Assembly (NCBI GenBank): GCA_937920575.1
Contig: CAKZSF010000012.1
Span: 1 to 6,093, forward strand
Length of the DNA: 6,093 bases
Source: an uncultured Sphingomonadaceae bacterium
Lineage (GTDB): Bacteria > Pseudomonadota > Alphaproteobacteria > Sphingomonadales > Sphingomonadaceae
Reading direction: 5' to 3'
Made by a program: the position numbers and the translations under genes
Notes under the pieces: model-generated
Seen by the model: only the letters and a program-made list of their open reading frames with translations
The model's database searches: none
What the model was told of the DNA's origin: nothing
In this document: one piece after another, positions 1-6,093 of the stretch
Numbering within the stretch: position 1 is the first letter of the stretch
Layout: every line of letters begins with the position of its first letter

Positions 1-531
1 AGCCTCGCGGAACAGCGCCTTTTCCATTGCCAGCAATTCGCGTTCAGCGTGTTGGCCCAAGCGGTTTTCCGACTCCTGATAAATCATCGATTCAATGTTG
101 TGTGAATTGTGGATCAGTTTTTGCTTATCGCGCAATTTGCCCCGGATCAGCGGGAAGTAATGCGGATGCTCGATCATCACCGCATCCGCCCGAGCCAGCT
201 CGCGCTTCAACGCCGGGGAGTAGCACAGCAGATGCGGCAGATAGGTTGGAGCAATTTGCGGGCCGGATGCCTCTTTCAAGACTCGATTGGCCACCACCAT
301 GATCGGGTTGACGTACTGGTATTCCCTGTAATGATCTTCGATGTTCCAGAGCTGAGAAGAATAGGGCCCTGTAATGCCCATGCCGGAATAGGCATGCTGA
401 AAAACTTCCCAACCCGCCCGAGCAATGCCGCGATTGACGAAGTGAATGCGGCGCGTTCCTCCAGTCACAGGCATGCGAGAGGAGTAAGGGGACACGTCAA
501 GCAAACGCCTGCGTGGCGACTGCGCTGTCAT
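1..531 (-). CDS. Glycosyltransferase, GT4-like, N-terminal part (runs off left edge)
   Basis: Reading the minus strand from ATG at 531 gives 177 residues with no stop before the window edge, so the C-terminal part is missing. The N-terminus has a Pro-x-x-Gly-Gly-x-x-Arg pattern (PVTGGTRRIHF, about residues 21-31) followed by NRGIARAGWEVFQ, as in the donor-independent N-terminal Rossmann domain of GT4-type glycosyltransferases. Around residues 117-126 comes a 'DAVMIEHPHYFPL' strand, and around 144-148 'HNIES', the His-Asn-(Val/Ile)-Glu motif common in this group. The sugar-nucleotide-binding C-terminal domain would lie to the left. It starts 34 nt after the ABC exporter stop on the same strand, which suggests a shared transcript for a surface glycan. 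The start has only a weak ribosome site (AGAGTGG, 539-545); the stronger AAGGAG at 578-583 belongs to a mini-ORF just upstream. Family assignment is by motif recognition; sugar and acceptor cannot be told. Confidence 0.72.
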   Translation of the reverse strand, partial: MTAQSPRRRLLDVSPYSSRMPVTGGTRRIHFVNRGIARAGWEVFQHAYSGMGITGPYSSQLWNIEDHYREYQYVNPIMVVANRVLKEASGPQIAPTYLPHLLCYSPALKRELARADAVMIEHPHYFPLIRGKLRDKQKLIHNSHNIESMIYQESENRLGQHAERELLAMEKALFREA

Positions 532-569
532 AGCGAAGCCACTCTGCTGTTGATCGGTTGCGCGATCAC
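528..569 (-). other. Possible 13-codon coupling mini-ORF between ABC exporter and glycosyltransferase
   Basis: A GTG at 567-569 overlaps the ABC stop codon (GTGA), opens a 13-codon frame (VIAQPINSRVASL), and closes with TGA at 528-530 overlapping the ATG of the glycosyltransferase (ATGA). A good ribosome site, AAGGAG at 578-583, sits 8 nt before the GTG. Ribosomes ending on the ABC gene could thus be handed on through two stop/start overlaps. The overlaps are read directly from sequence. That the frame is translated is inference, and such short frames arise easily by chance. Confidence 0.3.
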
Positions 570-2419
570 GGCACAGGCTCCTTACCCGCAAGCGCACCAA
601 AAACGGGGTTCTTGCTAAGTTGATTATACGTTCCGCTAGCGGTGATCTCTCCGCGTTCTACCAAGTGAATTGTGTCAGCATTTTCAATCGTGGTCAGGCG
701 GTGAGCGATGGCGATGATGGTCTTCTCACCCGTCAACTCGCTAATGGCCCGCGAAATCTCACGTTCTGTGGCGGTATCGAGCGCCGCTGTCGCCTCATCG
801 AACACCAGCACCGCCGGATCATGATAGAGCGCGCGGGCAATCGCGACACGTTGCCTTTGCCCCCCGGATAGGAGCGCCCCTTGCTCTCCCAAAACCGTAT
901 CCAAGCCTTTCTCGCTCTCGCGGAAGAAATCACCCAACGCCGCCTGTTCCAGTGCCTTCCAGACCGTATCATCGTCAATCTCTTGCGGGGGCAAGCCCAA
1001 TGCGACGTTCTCACGCAATGTCCGCGGTATAATGAAGGGCGTTTGCCCGACATGGCCAATCTGCCTGTGCCATGCGCTGATGTGGCGATGAATATCCCAA
1101 CCATCGCACTCCACCACACCGGATTGCGGCTTGAGCAAGCCCATCATAACCAGCGACAATGTCGATTTGCCACCGCCCGATGGCCCGCACAGGGCCACGA
1201 ATTCTCCCGCCTTTACCGGCACGGAAATCGACTTAAGCGCAGCCTCCTGAGCCCCCGGGTAGGTGAACGTCACATCTTTCACCGAAACCTCATTCGACAA
1301 AGTGGGTGACGCCCCTTCGGGCAATGGCAGATCCTCGGCACGATAGGTCTCGCGCTCCGTTTGGTCATGCTTCTTGTCGGACAGAATTTGCGGAGCTGCC
1401 CGCTCAATGGCCGCCATCATGCGATCTCTGGGTGGTTTCGCCTGGCGGATAAGCTGTAGCAGCTGCGTGAGACGCGCTGTCGCCGCAGTAATCCGCAAGC
1501 CCGCAAATCCCAGCACTGCAAGCGTGGGCAGCGCTCCGGCTAATCCACCCTCGCCCGTGGCAAACCAAGCGGCCGCCATGACGATACCGGTTGCCAAAAC
1601 CAGCTCGTTCAACGCGCGAGGGATCAACTCCAACGCGCCAATCCTGCGATCAGCGAGAGCAAATTCGCCCGCTACTTCGCCAAACCGCCGTTGCATGACG
1701 TCTTGGCGGCCCGCCAGCCGGACATCGAGTAGGCCGCGCAAAGCCTCCCCCACGACAATCGAGAGGTTCAGCCTTGCATCAGTAAGCCGCTGACCAAGGC
1801 TGTGCGACAAACGCCGCGTTAACGAAAGGAACACCAGAGCCGTCGTGCCGAGCACCACACCGGACCCAATCACCAGATTGAAATCGACCACGATTGTGAG
1901 AGCAACCAGCATCGCCAAGATCACCGCGATATCGGCTGCCGCCTGCAACAACGGGGTAAAGCCGATCTGGAATACGGTGAGAACCGAGCTGATCACTTGT
2001 TCCGGCTCGTTGGTCCCGCGCGCTCTCATCAATTCGAGCGGCATTTCCTGATAACCATCGAAAATTGCACCAGAAACATACTCATAGCGCTTCATCGAGA
2101 AACGCAGGAGCGCGAAGGTTGAAAGGAGCCAAAGGGTGTTTTTCGCCAAGAAGACTGCCACCAAAACAGCCCCGGCAGCGAGCGCAAATGGCGCGCCCTC
2201 TAAGCCGCCAGCCGCCGCCTCATAAATGCCGTTGACGAAGCCCGAACTGATGCTGCCCGTCGCTCCGCCCAATGATGCCAAATAGCCGAATAGGAAGAAC
2301 AATCCGGCAATTTCAAGCGCGCCAGACAAAGCCAACATGCCAACCAAAACGAGAGCAATCAGGCGTCCTCGCGTGTCCAGCAGGCGCACCAAATCTCGCA
2401 ACGTTTCGAAGAAAATCAT
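566..2419 (-). CDS. ABC exporter half-transporter (fused membrane and ATPase domains), PglK/MsbA-like
   Basis: This 617-residue protein has one ABC exporter membrane domain followed by one ATPase domain, the usual length for a half-transporter that works as a dimer in the inner membrane. Likely membrane helices lie near residues 18-46, 75-104, 153-175, 177-200, 270-288 and 295-312. The ATPase has every key element: A-loop Tyr387, Walker A GPSGGGKST (412-420), Q-loop Gln459, signature LSGGQ (517-521), Walker B VLVFDE with catalytic Glu542, D-loop AALD (545-548) and H-loop His573. The linker at about 340-378 is long and polar. There is no C39 peptidase domain, so it is not an obvious bacteriocin exporter. 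With a glycosyltransferase next in the operon, a lipid-linked glycan or polysaccharide flippase similar in layout to PglK is the best guess; a lipid or drug exporter is possible. The ATG at 2419 is supported by TGAGGG 7 nt upstream. Exporter assignment is firm; the substrate is inferred. Confidence 0.9.
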   Translation of the reverse strand: MIFFETLRDLVRLLDTRGRLIALVLVGMLALSGALEIAGLFFLFGYLASLGGATGSISSGFVNGIYEAAAGGLEGAPFALAAGAVLVAVFLAKNTLWLLSTFALLRFSMKRYEYVSGAIFDGYQEMPLELMRARGTNEPEQVISSVLTVFQIGFTPLLQAAADIAVILAMLVALTIVVDFNLVIGSGVVLGTTALVFLSLTRRLSHSLGQRLTDARLNLSIVVGEALRGLLDVRLAGRQDVMQRRFGEVAGEFALADRRIGALELIPRALNELVLATGIVMAAAWFATGEGGLAGALPTLAVLGFAGLRITAATARLTQLLQLIRQAKPPRDRMMAAIERAAPQILSDKKHDQTERETYRAEDLPLPEGASPTLSNEVSVKDVTFTYPGAQEAALKSISVPVKAGEFVALCGPSGGGKSTLSLVMMGLLKPQSGVVECDGWDIHRHISAWHRQIGHVGQTPFIIPRTLRENVALGLPPQEIDDDTVWKALEQAALGDFFRESEKGLDTVLGEQGALLSGGQRQRVAIARALYHDPAVLVFDEATAALDTATEREISRAISELTGEKTIIAIAHRLTTIENADTIHLVERGEITASGTYNQLSKNPVFGALAGKEPVP

Positions 2420-2426
2420 CGGTTCG

Positions 2427-2432
2427 CCCTCA
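2427..2432 (-). promoter_or_regulatory. Ribosome binding site of the ABC exporter
   Basis: The minus strand reads TGAGGG, ending 7 nt before the ATG at 2419, which supports that start. The same bases lie inside a 5-codon frame (MRANR, ATG at 2431-2433) whose TGA overlaps the exporter ATG. Confidence 0.55.
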
Positions 2433-2673
2433 TGACTTTTGGGGTAGTTGCCTGTTACATTGGGCGCAAGCGTTGGGCCGCGCGCACTGGCATCTGTTCA
2501 CAGTTTCAAGGCCGTCTTGGCAGGTTCGACGAGGCTGCACTCTCCTCGGAGAATTCCGATAAATTTGGAGAGAAACACCTATTTGTTTCCGAAATATTTA
2601 CCAAATTCGCTCATCACGGCTCTCGTAAATCAACGGGTTGGGAAAGTTTCGTGCTTTTTCAGACAAGCCCGTA

Positions 2674-2680
2674 AAGGGGA
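2674..2680 (+). promoter_or_regulatory. Ribosome binding site of cpaF
   Basis: AAGGGGA ends 8 nt before the ATG at 2689, a good match to the anti-Shine-Dalgarno sequence. It fixes the cpaF start at the family-typical MSAFG N-terminus. Confidence 0.75.
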
Positions 2681-2688
2681 ATTGATCG

Positions 2689-4239
2689 ATGAGCGCATTT
2701 GGACGCAAAGGTGGAGTAGGCGGAATGGGAGGCTCTAAGCCTAACTTCGGCGTTGCTCGTCCCATGAAAGGCGGTGAGCGTCCGGTAAAAGGCGAGAAGG
2801 ATGCGCCTGCACCTCCCGGTGGCGAACAGTTTCCGCCACTGCCAGGTGAAGATGCGTCTGGCGCAGCGGCGGCCGCGCCTATGCCCGGTTCCGGTAAGGC
2901 AAGTCAGGCCGATGCAATGGCACGCCTGCAAGACCGCGCCAACAACGTCGTCGACGATACATCTCAAGTCGGTGGCTTTGAGGCCAGCGTCCATAAGATC
3001 AAAGAACAGGTCCTGCCGCGTTTGCTCGAGCGTGTGGATGCAGAAGCAGCCGCGACGCTGAGCAAAGAAGAGCTGTCGGAAGAGTTTCGTCCGATTATCC
3101 TCGAAGTTCTCGCTGAGCTGAAAATCACGCTGAACCGCCGCGAGCAGTTCGCGCTTGAGAAAGTTCTGATTGATGAATTGTTGGGCTTTGGCCCGCTCGA
3201 GGAACTGCTTACCGATCCAGACGTGTCCGATATCATGGTCAACGGCCCGGATCAGACCTACATTGAAAAAGGCGGTAAGCTGGTGCTTGCCCCAATCAAG
3301 TTCCGTGACGAACAGCACCTGTTCCAGATCGCACAGCGTATCGTGAACCAAGTCGGCCGACGCGTCGACCAAACCACACCACTGGCAGATGCCCGCTTGA
3401 AAGATGGTTCGCGTGTGAACGTAATTGTTCCACCACTTTCGCTGCGCGGCACCGCGATCTCCATTCGTAAATTCTCTGAGAAGCCTATCACGCTCGACAT
3501 GCTCAAGGACTTTGGTTCGATGAGCGACAAGATGTGTACAGCGTTGAAAATTGCGGGCGCTTGTCGGATGAACGTGGTTATCTCTGGCGGTACGGGTTCT
3601 GGTAAAACCACCATGCTCAACGCCCTGTCGAAAATGATCGATCCGGGCGAGCGCGTGCTGACGATTGAGGATGCTGCCGAGCTTCGCTTGCAACAGCCGC
3701 ACTGGCTGCCGCTTGAAACACGTCCGCCTAACCTTGAAGGGCAAGGCGCGATTACAATTGGCGACCTTGTGAAAAACGCTCTGCGTATGCGTCCTGACCG
3801 GATCATCCTGGGTGAGATTCGTGGCGCAGAATGTTTCGACCTTCTCGCCGCCATGAACACGGGCCACGACGGTTCGATGTGTACGCTTCACGCCAACAGT
3901 CCGCGCGAGTGCTTGGGCCGGATGGAAAACATGATCCTGATGGGCGACATCAAGATCCCGAAACAGGCAATCTCAACGCAGATCGCAGAATCTGTCGACT
4001 TGATCGTTCAGGTGAAACGTCTGCGTGATGGTTCGCGTCGCACCACCAACATCACCGAGGTAATCGGGATGGAAGGCGACGTGATCGTTACGCAAGAATT
4101 GTTCAAGTTCGAGTATCTCGACGAAAGTGAAGACGGCAAGATCTTGGGTGAGTTCCGCTCGTCCGGCCTGCGTCCGTATACACTGGAAAAAGCCCGTCAG
4201 TTCGGGTTCGATCAGGCGTATCTTGAGGCATGTCTCTGA
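2689..4239 (+). CDS. cpaF: CpaF/TadA-type secretion ATPase of the Flp/Tad pilus family
   Basis: The 516-residue protein is a GspE/VirB11-superfamily ATPase of the CpaF (TadA) branch, a cytoplasmic hexamer that powers assembly, and in some species retraction, of Flp/Tad pili. Residues 1 to about 95 are a low-complexity Gly/Pro/Ala-rich, probably disordered tail. Residues 100-175 form a helical domain ending in the typical LLGFGPLEELL, followed by the N-terminal ATPase subdomain (DIMVNGP, 181-187). Walker A is GGTGSGKTT (300-308), the Asp box is VLTIEDAAELRL (323-334), and the CpaF hallmark TRPPNLEGQG is at 344-353. Walker B is RIILGEIRG (371-379) and the His box TGHDGSMCTLHANS is at 391-404. 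The end, EFRSSGLRP (488-496), is also family-typical. All catalytic residues look intact. It is unusual in standing alone: the upstream gene diverges, the downstream one converges, and no tadB/tadC follows, so pilus partners must be elsewhere or the protein serves another secretion machine. Start choice is backed by the ribosome site at 2674-2680. Confidence 0.95.
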   Translation: MSAFGRKGGVGGMGGSKPNFGVARPMKGGERPVKGEKDAPAPPGGEQFPPLPGEDASGAAAAAPMPGSGKASQADAMARLQDRANNVVDDTSQVGGFEASVHKIKEQVLPRLLERVDAEAAATLSKEELSEEFRPIILEVLAELKITLNRREQFALEKVLIDELLGFGPLEELLTDPDVSDIMVNGPDQTYIEKGGKLVLAPIKFRDEQHLFQIAQRIVNQVGRRVDQTTPLADARLKDGSRVNVIVPPLSLRGTAISIRKFSEKPITLDMLKDFGSMSDKMCTALKIAGACRMNVVISGGTGSGKTTMLNALSKMIDPGERVLTIEDAAELRLQQPHWLPLETRPPNLEGQGAITIGDLVKNALRMRPDRIILGEIRGAECFDLLAAMNTGHDGSMCTLHANSPRECLGRMENMILMGDIKIPKQAISTQIAESVDLIVQVKRLRDGSRRTTNITEVIGMEGDVIVTQELFKFEYLDESEDGKILGEFRSSGLRPYTLEKARQFGFDQAYLEACL

Positions 4240-4244
4240 CATGC
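4228..4244 (+). repeat. Perfect stem-loop spanning the cpaF stop codon
   Basis: GCATGTC (4228-4234) and GACATGC (4238-4244) are perfect reverse complements around a 3-base loop. The cpaF TGA (4237-4239) lies at the loop/3' arm junction. There is no T run after it (ATATTCGG follows), so it is not a standard intrinsic terminator; it could stabilise the mRNA 3' end or slow termination. Confidence 0.5.
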
Positions 4245-4249
4245 ATATT

Positions 4250-4264
4250 CGGCCTAACCGGCCG
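4250..4264. repeat. Short inverted repeat downstream of cpaF
   Basis: CGGCC (4250-4254) and GGCCG (4260-4264) form a possible 5-bp stem with a 5-base loop, 5 bases after the stem-loop on the cpaF stop. It is short enough to be chance in GC-rich DNA, but belongs to a run of such structures up to about 4382. Confidence 0.3.
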
Positions 4265-4294
4265 TCGCCAAGTCTGGCTCTGACTTCCGTGACC

Positions 4295-4322
4295 TAGAAC
4301 CAAACGGCGGCGTATGCCGCCG
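4295..4322 (-). terminator. Candidate terminator for the leftward acyl-CoA synthetase unit
   Basis: Bases 4305-4311 (CGGCGGC) and 4316-4322 (GCCGCCG) form a perfect 7-bp GC stem with a 4-base loop. On the minus strand the stem is followed by TTTGGTTCT, a weak U-rich tail, so it could end transcripts of the small membrane protein and acyl-CoA synthetase genes. On the plus strand it is followed by CAAGGGCG with no T run, so for cpaF it would be a hairpin only. Confidence 0.42.
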
Positions 4323-4395
4323 CAAGGGCGACTGCCCGCCGCGCGTTAGCGCGTAGCCAAGCGACACGGACGTGTCGCGCCCGGCGCTTGAGGGC
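4305..4395. repeat. Cluster of adjoining palindromes, possibly a REP-like element
   Basis: Four perfect inverted repeats are packed end to end: CGGCGGC/GCCGCCG (4305-4322), GGGC/GCCC (4326-4337), CGCGC/GCGCG (4340-4353) and GCGACACG/CGTGTCGC (4361-4378, 8-bp arms, 2-base spacer). In an alternative fold GGGCG (4326-4330) pairs with CGCCC (4378-4382), enclosing the last two hairpins as a branched structure. The block sits between convergent genes, where dispersed palindromic elements and bidirectional terminators usually lie. The pairings are seen directly; identity as a dispersed family is inferred, since only one copy is in the window. Confidence 0.5.
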
Positions 4396-4407
4396 ACAAC
4401 AAAAGAA

Positions 4408-4656
4408 TCATCCACCAAACCAGCTCTTCACCGCCAGCATGAACAGTACCGATCCACCGAAAAAACTGCCAAGGGCAATCGGCGTCCACGGCATCCAACC
4501 AACTTGTTCGATCCGCTTCCGCTTATCTCGTCGCCGCTCGGCCAAAGTTGCCACCACAGCGATCAAGAACAACGCGCCCGCTATGACAGCGGCCAACGTA
4601 GCATCGCTGGCAAATCGAAGTGGATCAGAGGCGAGCCAATCGGACATCGCGGCCAT
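4408..4656 (-). CDS. Small two-helix membrane protein, function unknown
   Basis: I do not recognise a named family. The 82-residue product has two hydrophobic segments, about residues 20-38 (TLAAVIAGALFLIAVVATL) and 58-77 (around PIALGSFFGGSVLFMLAV). They are joined by a strongly basic stretch, ERRRDKRKR (about 39-47), and an aromatic turn VGWMPWTP. By the positive-inside rule the basic loop should face the cytoplasm, giving a hairpin with both ends outside. Coding is supported by this coherent layout and by position: it starts 35 nt after the acyl-CoA synthetase stop on the same strand, with only palindromic DNA beyond. The start may be ATG 4656 or ATG 4647 (three residues shorter, MSDWLAS); neither has a strong ribosome site, and MSDWLAS looks more natural. 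It may be co-transcribed with the synthetase, but no functional link is shown. Confidence 0.68.
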   Translation of the reverse strand: MAAMSDWLASDPLRFASDATLAAVIAGALFLIAVVATLAERRRDKRKRIEQVGWMPWTPIALGSFFGGSVLFMLAVKSWFGG

Positions 4657-4691
4657 ATGGGTGCGATACCGACTTTTCGCAATCTTCGGCG

Positions 4692-6093
4692 TTAGTTGAC
4701 CTGCCGATCACGCCCTTCCCAATAGGGCGCACGCAAGTCCTTACGCAGGATCTTACCAGAAGCGTTGCGCGGCAATGCATCGATAAAGTCGACCGATTTG
4801 GGCGCCTTAAACGAAGCAACTTTCTCGCGCGCATAGGCAATCACATCGTCTTCGGTCAGTTCTTCACCCGGTTTGCGAGCAATGACTGCCTTCACTGCCT
4901 CGCCCCATTTGTCGTCGGGAATGCCAATCACCGCCACCTCGGCAATCGCCGGATGGCCGTAAATCGCGCTTTCCACCTCCGCGGGATAGACGTTCTCACC
5001 GCCTGAAATGATCATGTCCTTGATCCGGTCTTGAATGTAGACATAGCCATCTTCATCCATGGTTGCCGCATCGCCCGTGTGCATCCAGCCATCAACCAGC
5101 GATGATTTGGTCGCATCTGGCAAATTCCAATAGCCGGTCATGTTGGATGGCGAATGGATCACCAGCTCACCGATCTCACCCCGGGGCAGCTCGTTGCCCT
5201 CATCATCAATAACTTTTGCTGTCACGCCGGGCAGAGCCTTGCCAGCCGAACGCATCCGCTCATTGCCGTTTAGGTCGTGGTCTTCCGGCGGCAGCATGCA
5301 CACCGTACCGGTCGTTTCCGTCATGCCATAGGCTTGAATAAAGCCCGCATCCGGCATTGTTTCCACCGCCTGCTTCAGCAGTTCGAGCGGGATCGGCGCA
5401 GCGCCATACAAAACATATTTAAGACCGCTGAAATCTGTGGTGGCCGCATTGGGGTGCTGAATCACCATTTGCAAAGCCGCGGGAACGATAAACAGACGCG
5501 TTACGCCCTGTTCAATCGCCTCCAGCACCTTGCCTGGTTCAAATTCAGGCTGCACCAAACCACGTGCGCCCCCGGTCAGCGCAAGCACACCCAGGCCAGT
5601 TCCACCGATATGCGCGCAGGGCATGCACACCAGAATCGTTTCGTGCCGCTCAGTGTTCGAATACGGCAGGTTGGCTTCCTCAGCAGGGGCACGCAGGCCG
5701 AAGAAATTGCGGTTGGAATTCACTGCCCCCTTGGGATTGCCCGTCGTGCCAGAGGTGTAAAGTTGGAGCACATCGTCATCTGCTCCGGCTGGAATATATT
5801 CAGCCGGCTGCACTGCTTCGATCAGCCTCTCCATCTCGTCCTGGTTGATGATCTGCAGGTCTTGCTCAACCAGATCAGCCACTTTCGGAGCAAACTCTTC
5901 AAAAGCGTGGCCGACAACCATCAATTTCGAGCCGGTGTCTTGCGCGATATAAGCCATCTCAGCCGGAGCCAATCGCCAACCAATCGGCACCATGACAACC
6001 CCAACCCGGGCGCAGGCATAGAACATGGAGAAGTAGAGCTGAGAATTCTTACCCAGCCATGCCACACGATCACCCTTTGCAATGCCGTGATCG
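4692..6093 (-). CDS. AMP-forming acyl-CoA synthetase (fatty-acid-CoA ligase type), N-terminus beyond right edge
   Basis: The enzyme belongs to the ANL adenylate-forming superfamily and would activate a carboxylic acid with ATP to an acyl-AMP, then form the acyl-CoA thioester in the cytoplasm. The frame is open to the edge: a GTG at 6065 is preceded by DHGIAKGDR, which continues the usual family sequence, so it is internal. About 466 residues are visible, and roughly 50 are probably missing against the usual 510-520. Counting from that GTG as residue 1, the P-loop is YTSGTTGNPKG (103-113), the A5 motif AYGMTETT (245-252) and the HTGD box 329-332. The hinge/A8 region is IKDMIISGGENVYPAEVE (348-365), and A10 RNASGKIL (433-440) carries the catalytic Lys438. 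All are intact. The substrate, whether medium- or long-chain fatty acid or another acid, cannot be read from motifs. The small membrane protein gene follows 35 nt downstream. Confidence 0.92.
   Translation of the reverse strand, partial: DHGIAKGDRVAWLGKNSQLYFSMFYACARVGVVMVPIGWRLAPAEMAYIAQDTGSKLMVVGHAFEEFAPKVADLVEQDLQIINQDEMERLIEAVQPAEYIPAGADDDVLQLYTSGTTGNPKGAVNSNRNFFGLRAPAEEANLPYSNTERHETILVCMPCAHIGGTGLGVLALTGGARGLVQPEFEPGKVLEAIEQGVTRLFIVPAALQMVIQHPNAATTDFSGLKYVLYGAAPIPLELLKQAVETMPDAGFIQAYGMTETTGTVCMLPPEDHDLNGNERMRSAGKALPGVTAKVIDDEGNELPRGEIGELVIHSPSNMTGYWNLPDATKSSLVDGWMHTGDAATMDEDGYVYIQDRIKDMIISGGENVYPAEVESAIYGHPAIAEVAVIGIPDDKWGEAVKAVIARKPGEELTEDDVIAYAREKVASFKAPKSVDFIDALPRNASGKILRKDLRAPYWEGRDRQVN

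Larger units (their letters stand above)
2420..2688. promoter_or_regulatory. Divergent intergenic region between ABC exporter and cpaF
   Basis: This 269-base gap must hold the promoters for both diverging genes. The half near cpaF (about 2556-2660) is clearly AT-richer than its surroundings, as expected of a promoter. It holds an inverted repeat AATTTGG (2562-2568) / CCAAATT (2601-2607), and just before it TCTCC (2541-2545) / GGAGA (2548-2552), with a second copy GGAGAG at 2567-2572. No -35/-10 pair matches well enough to name, and no TTAA-N7-TTAA CtrA site or sigma-54 box was seen. Open frames crossing the gap have no credible protein features. Confidence 0.5.

Noticed and set aside
125..412. 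A 95-codon minus-strand frame starting at 412
   Set aside because: It is out of phase with the glycosyltransferase frame, which runs uninterrupted from 531 to the window edge and carries GGTRR and HNIE motifs.
2272..2738. Plus-strand open frames crossing the exporter-cpaF spacer
   Set aside because: They overlap the start of the exporter or of cpaF, have no ribosome sites of note and show no recognisable protein features.
2659..3891. A 410-codon open frame on the minus strand, antisense to cpaF
   Set aside because: Its product is rich in His, Arg, Cys and Gln with no domain pattern, while the opposite strand encodes an unmistakable CpaF. It is a codon-bias shadow.
4305..4395. tRNA, small RNA or CRISPR repeats in the palindrome block
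   Set aside because: No tRNA acceptor/anticodon pattern is present, and the hairpins differ from one another with no equal-length spacers.
4372..4699. Plus-strand frames opposite the small membrane protein
   Set aside because: Their products are polar and low in pattern, whereas the minus-strand frame has two clean membrane helices and fits the operon.
6063..6065. GTG at 6065 as the start of the acyl-CoA synthetase
   Set aside because: The frame stays open upstream and reads DHGIAKGDR, matching the usual family sequence before this point, so the true start is outside the window.
1..6093. Mobile element, toxin-antitoxin or defence system
   Set aside because: No transposase, integrase, target-site duplication, nuclease or toxin-like gene was seen on either strand.

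Overview
The window looks like chromosomal DNA from an alphaproteobacterium, most likely a sphingomonad of the Erythrobacter type. This rests on the moderately GC-rich, densely coding sequence and on the start of the CpaF protein (MSAFGRKGG... GVARPMKGG), which reads like sphingomonad CpaF. It is recognition from memory, not a database result.

Layout, left to right. (1) Positions 1-531, minus strand: the N-terminal 177 residues of a GT4-like glycosyltransferase that runs off the left edge. (2) Positions 566-2419, minus strand: a complete 617-residue ABC exporter half-transporter with membrane domain and ATPase in one chain. It lies 34 bases upstream of the glycosyltransferase in the same direction, so the two probably form a glycan assembly/export operon. 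(3) Positions 2420-2688: a divergent intergenic region with an AT-rich half in front of cpaF and short inverted repeats. (4) Positions 2689-4239, plus strand: a complete cpaF/tadA-type secretion ATPase with all catalytic boxes. Its neighbours are divergent and convergent, so it is transcribed alone, away from any tad/cpa pilus operon. (5) Positions 4228-4395: a non-coding stretch crowded with perfect inverted repeats between convergent genes. It includes a stem-loop across the cpaF stop codon and a compact multi-hairpin block that looks like a dispersed palindromic element or bidirectional terminator. (6) Positions 4408-4656, minus strand: a small protein with two membrane segments. (7) Positions 4692-6093, minus strand: an AMP-forming acyl-CoA synthetase that lacks its N-terminus at the right edge and probably shares a transcript with the small membrane protein.

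The window thus holds three transcription units: a leftward glycan unit (ABC then GT), a single rightward cpaF, and a leftward acyl-CoA synthetase plus membrane protein unit. No mobile element, CRISPR array, RNA gene or clear new defence-type system is visible. The most noteworthy features are the solitary cpaF, the hairpin cluster behind it, and a 13-codon mini-ORF that links the ABC stop to the glycosyltransferase start by 4-nt overlaps on both sides.
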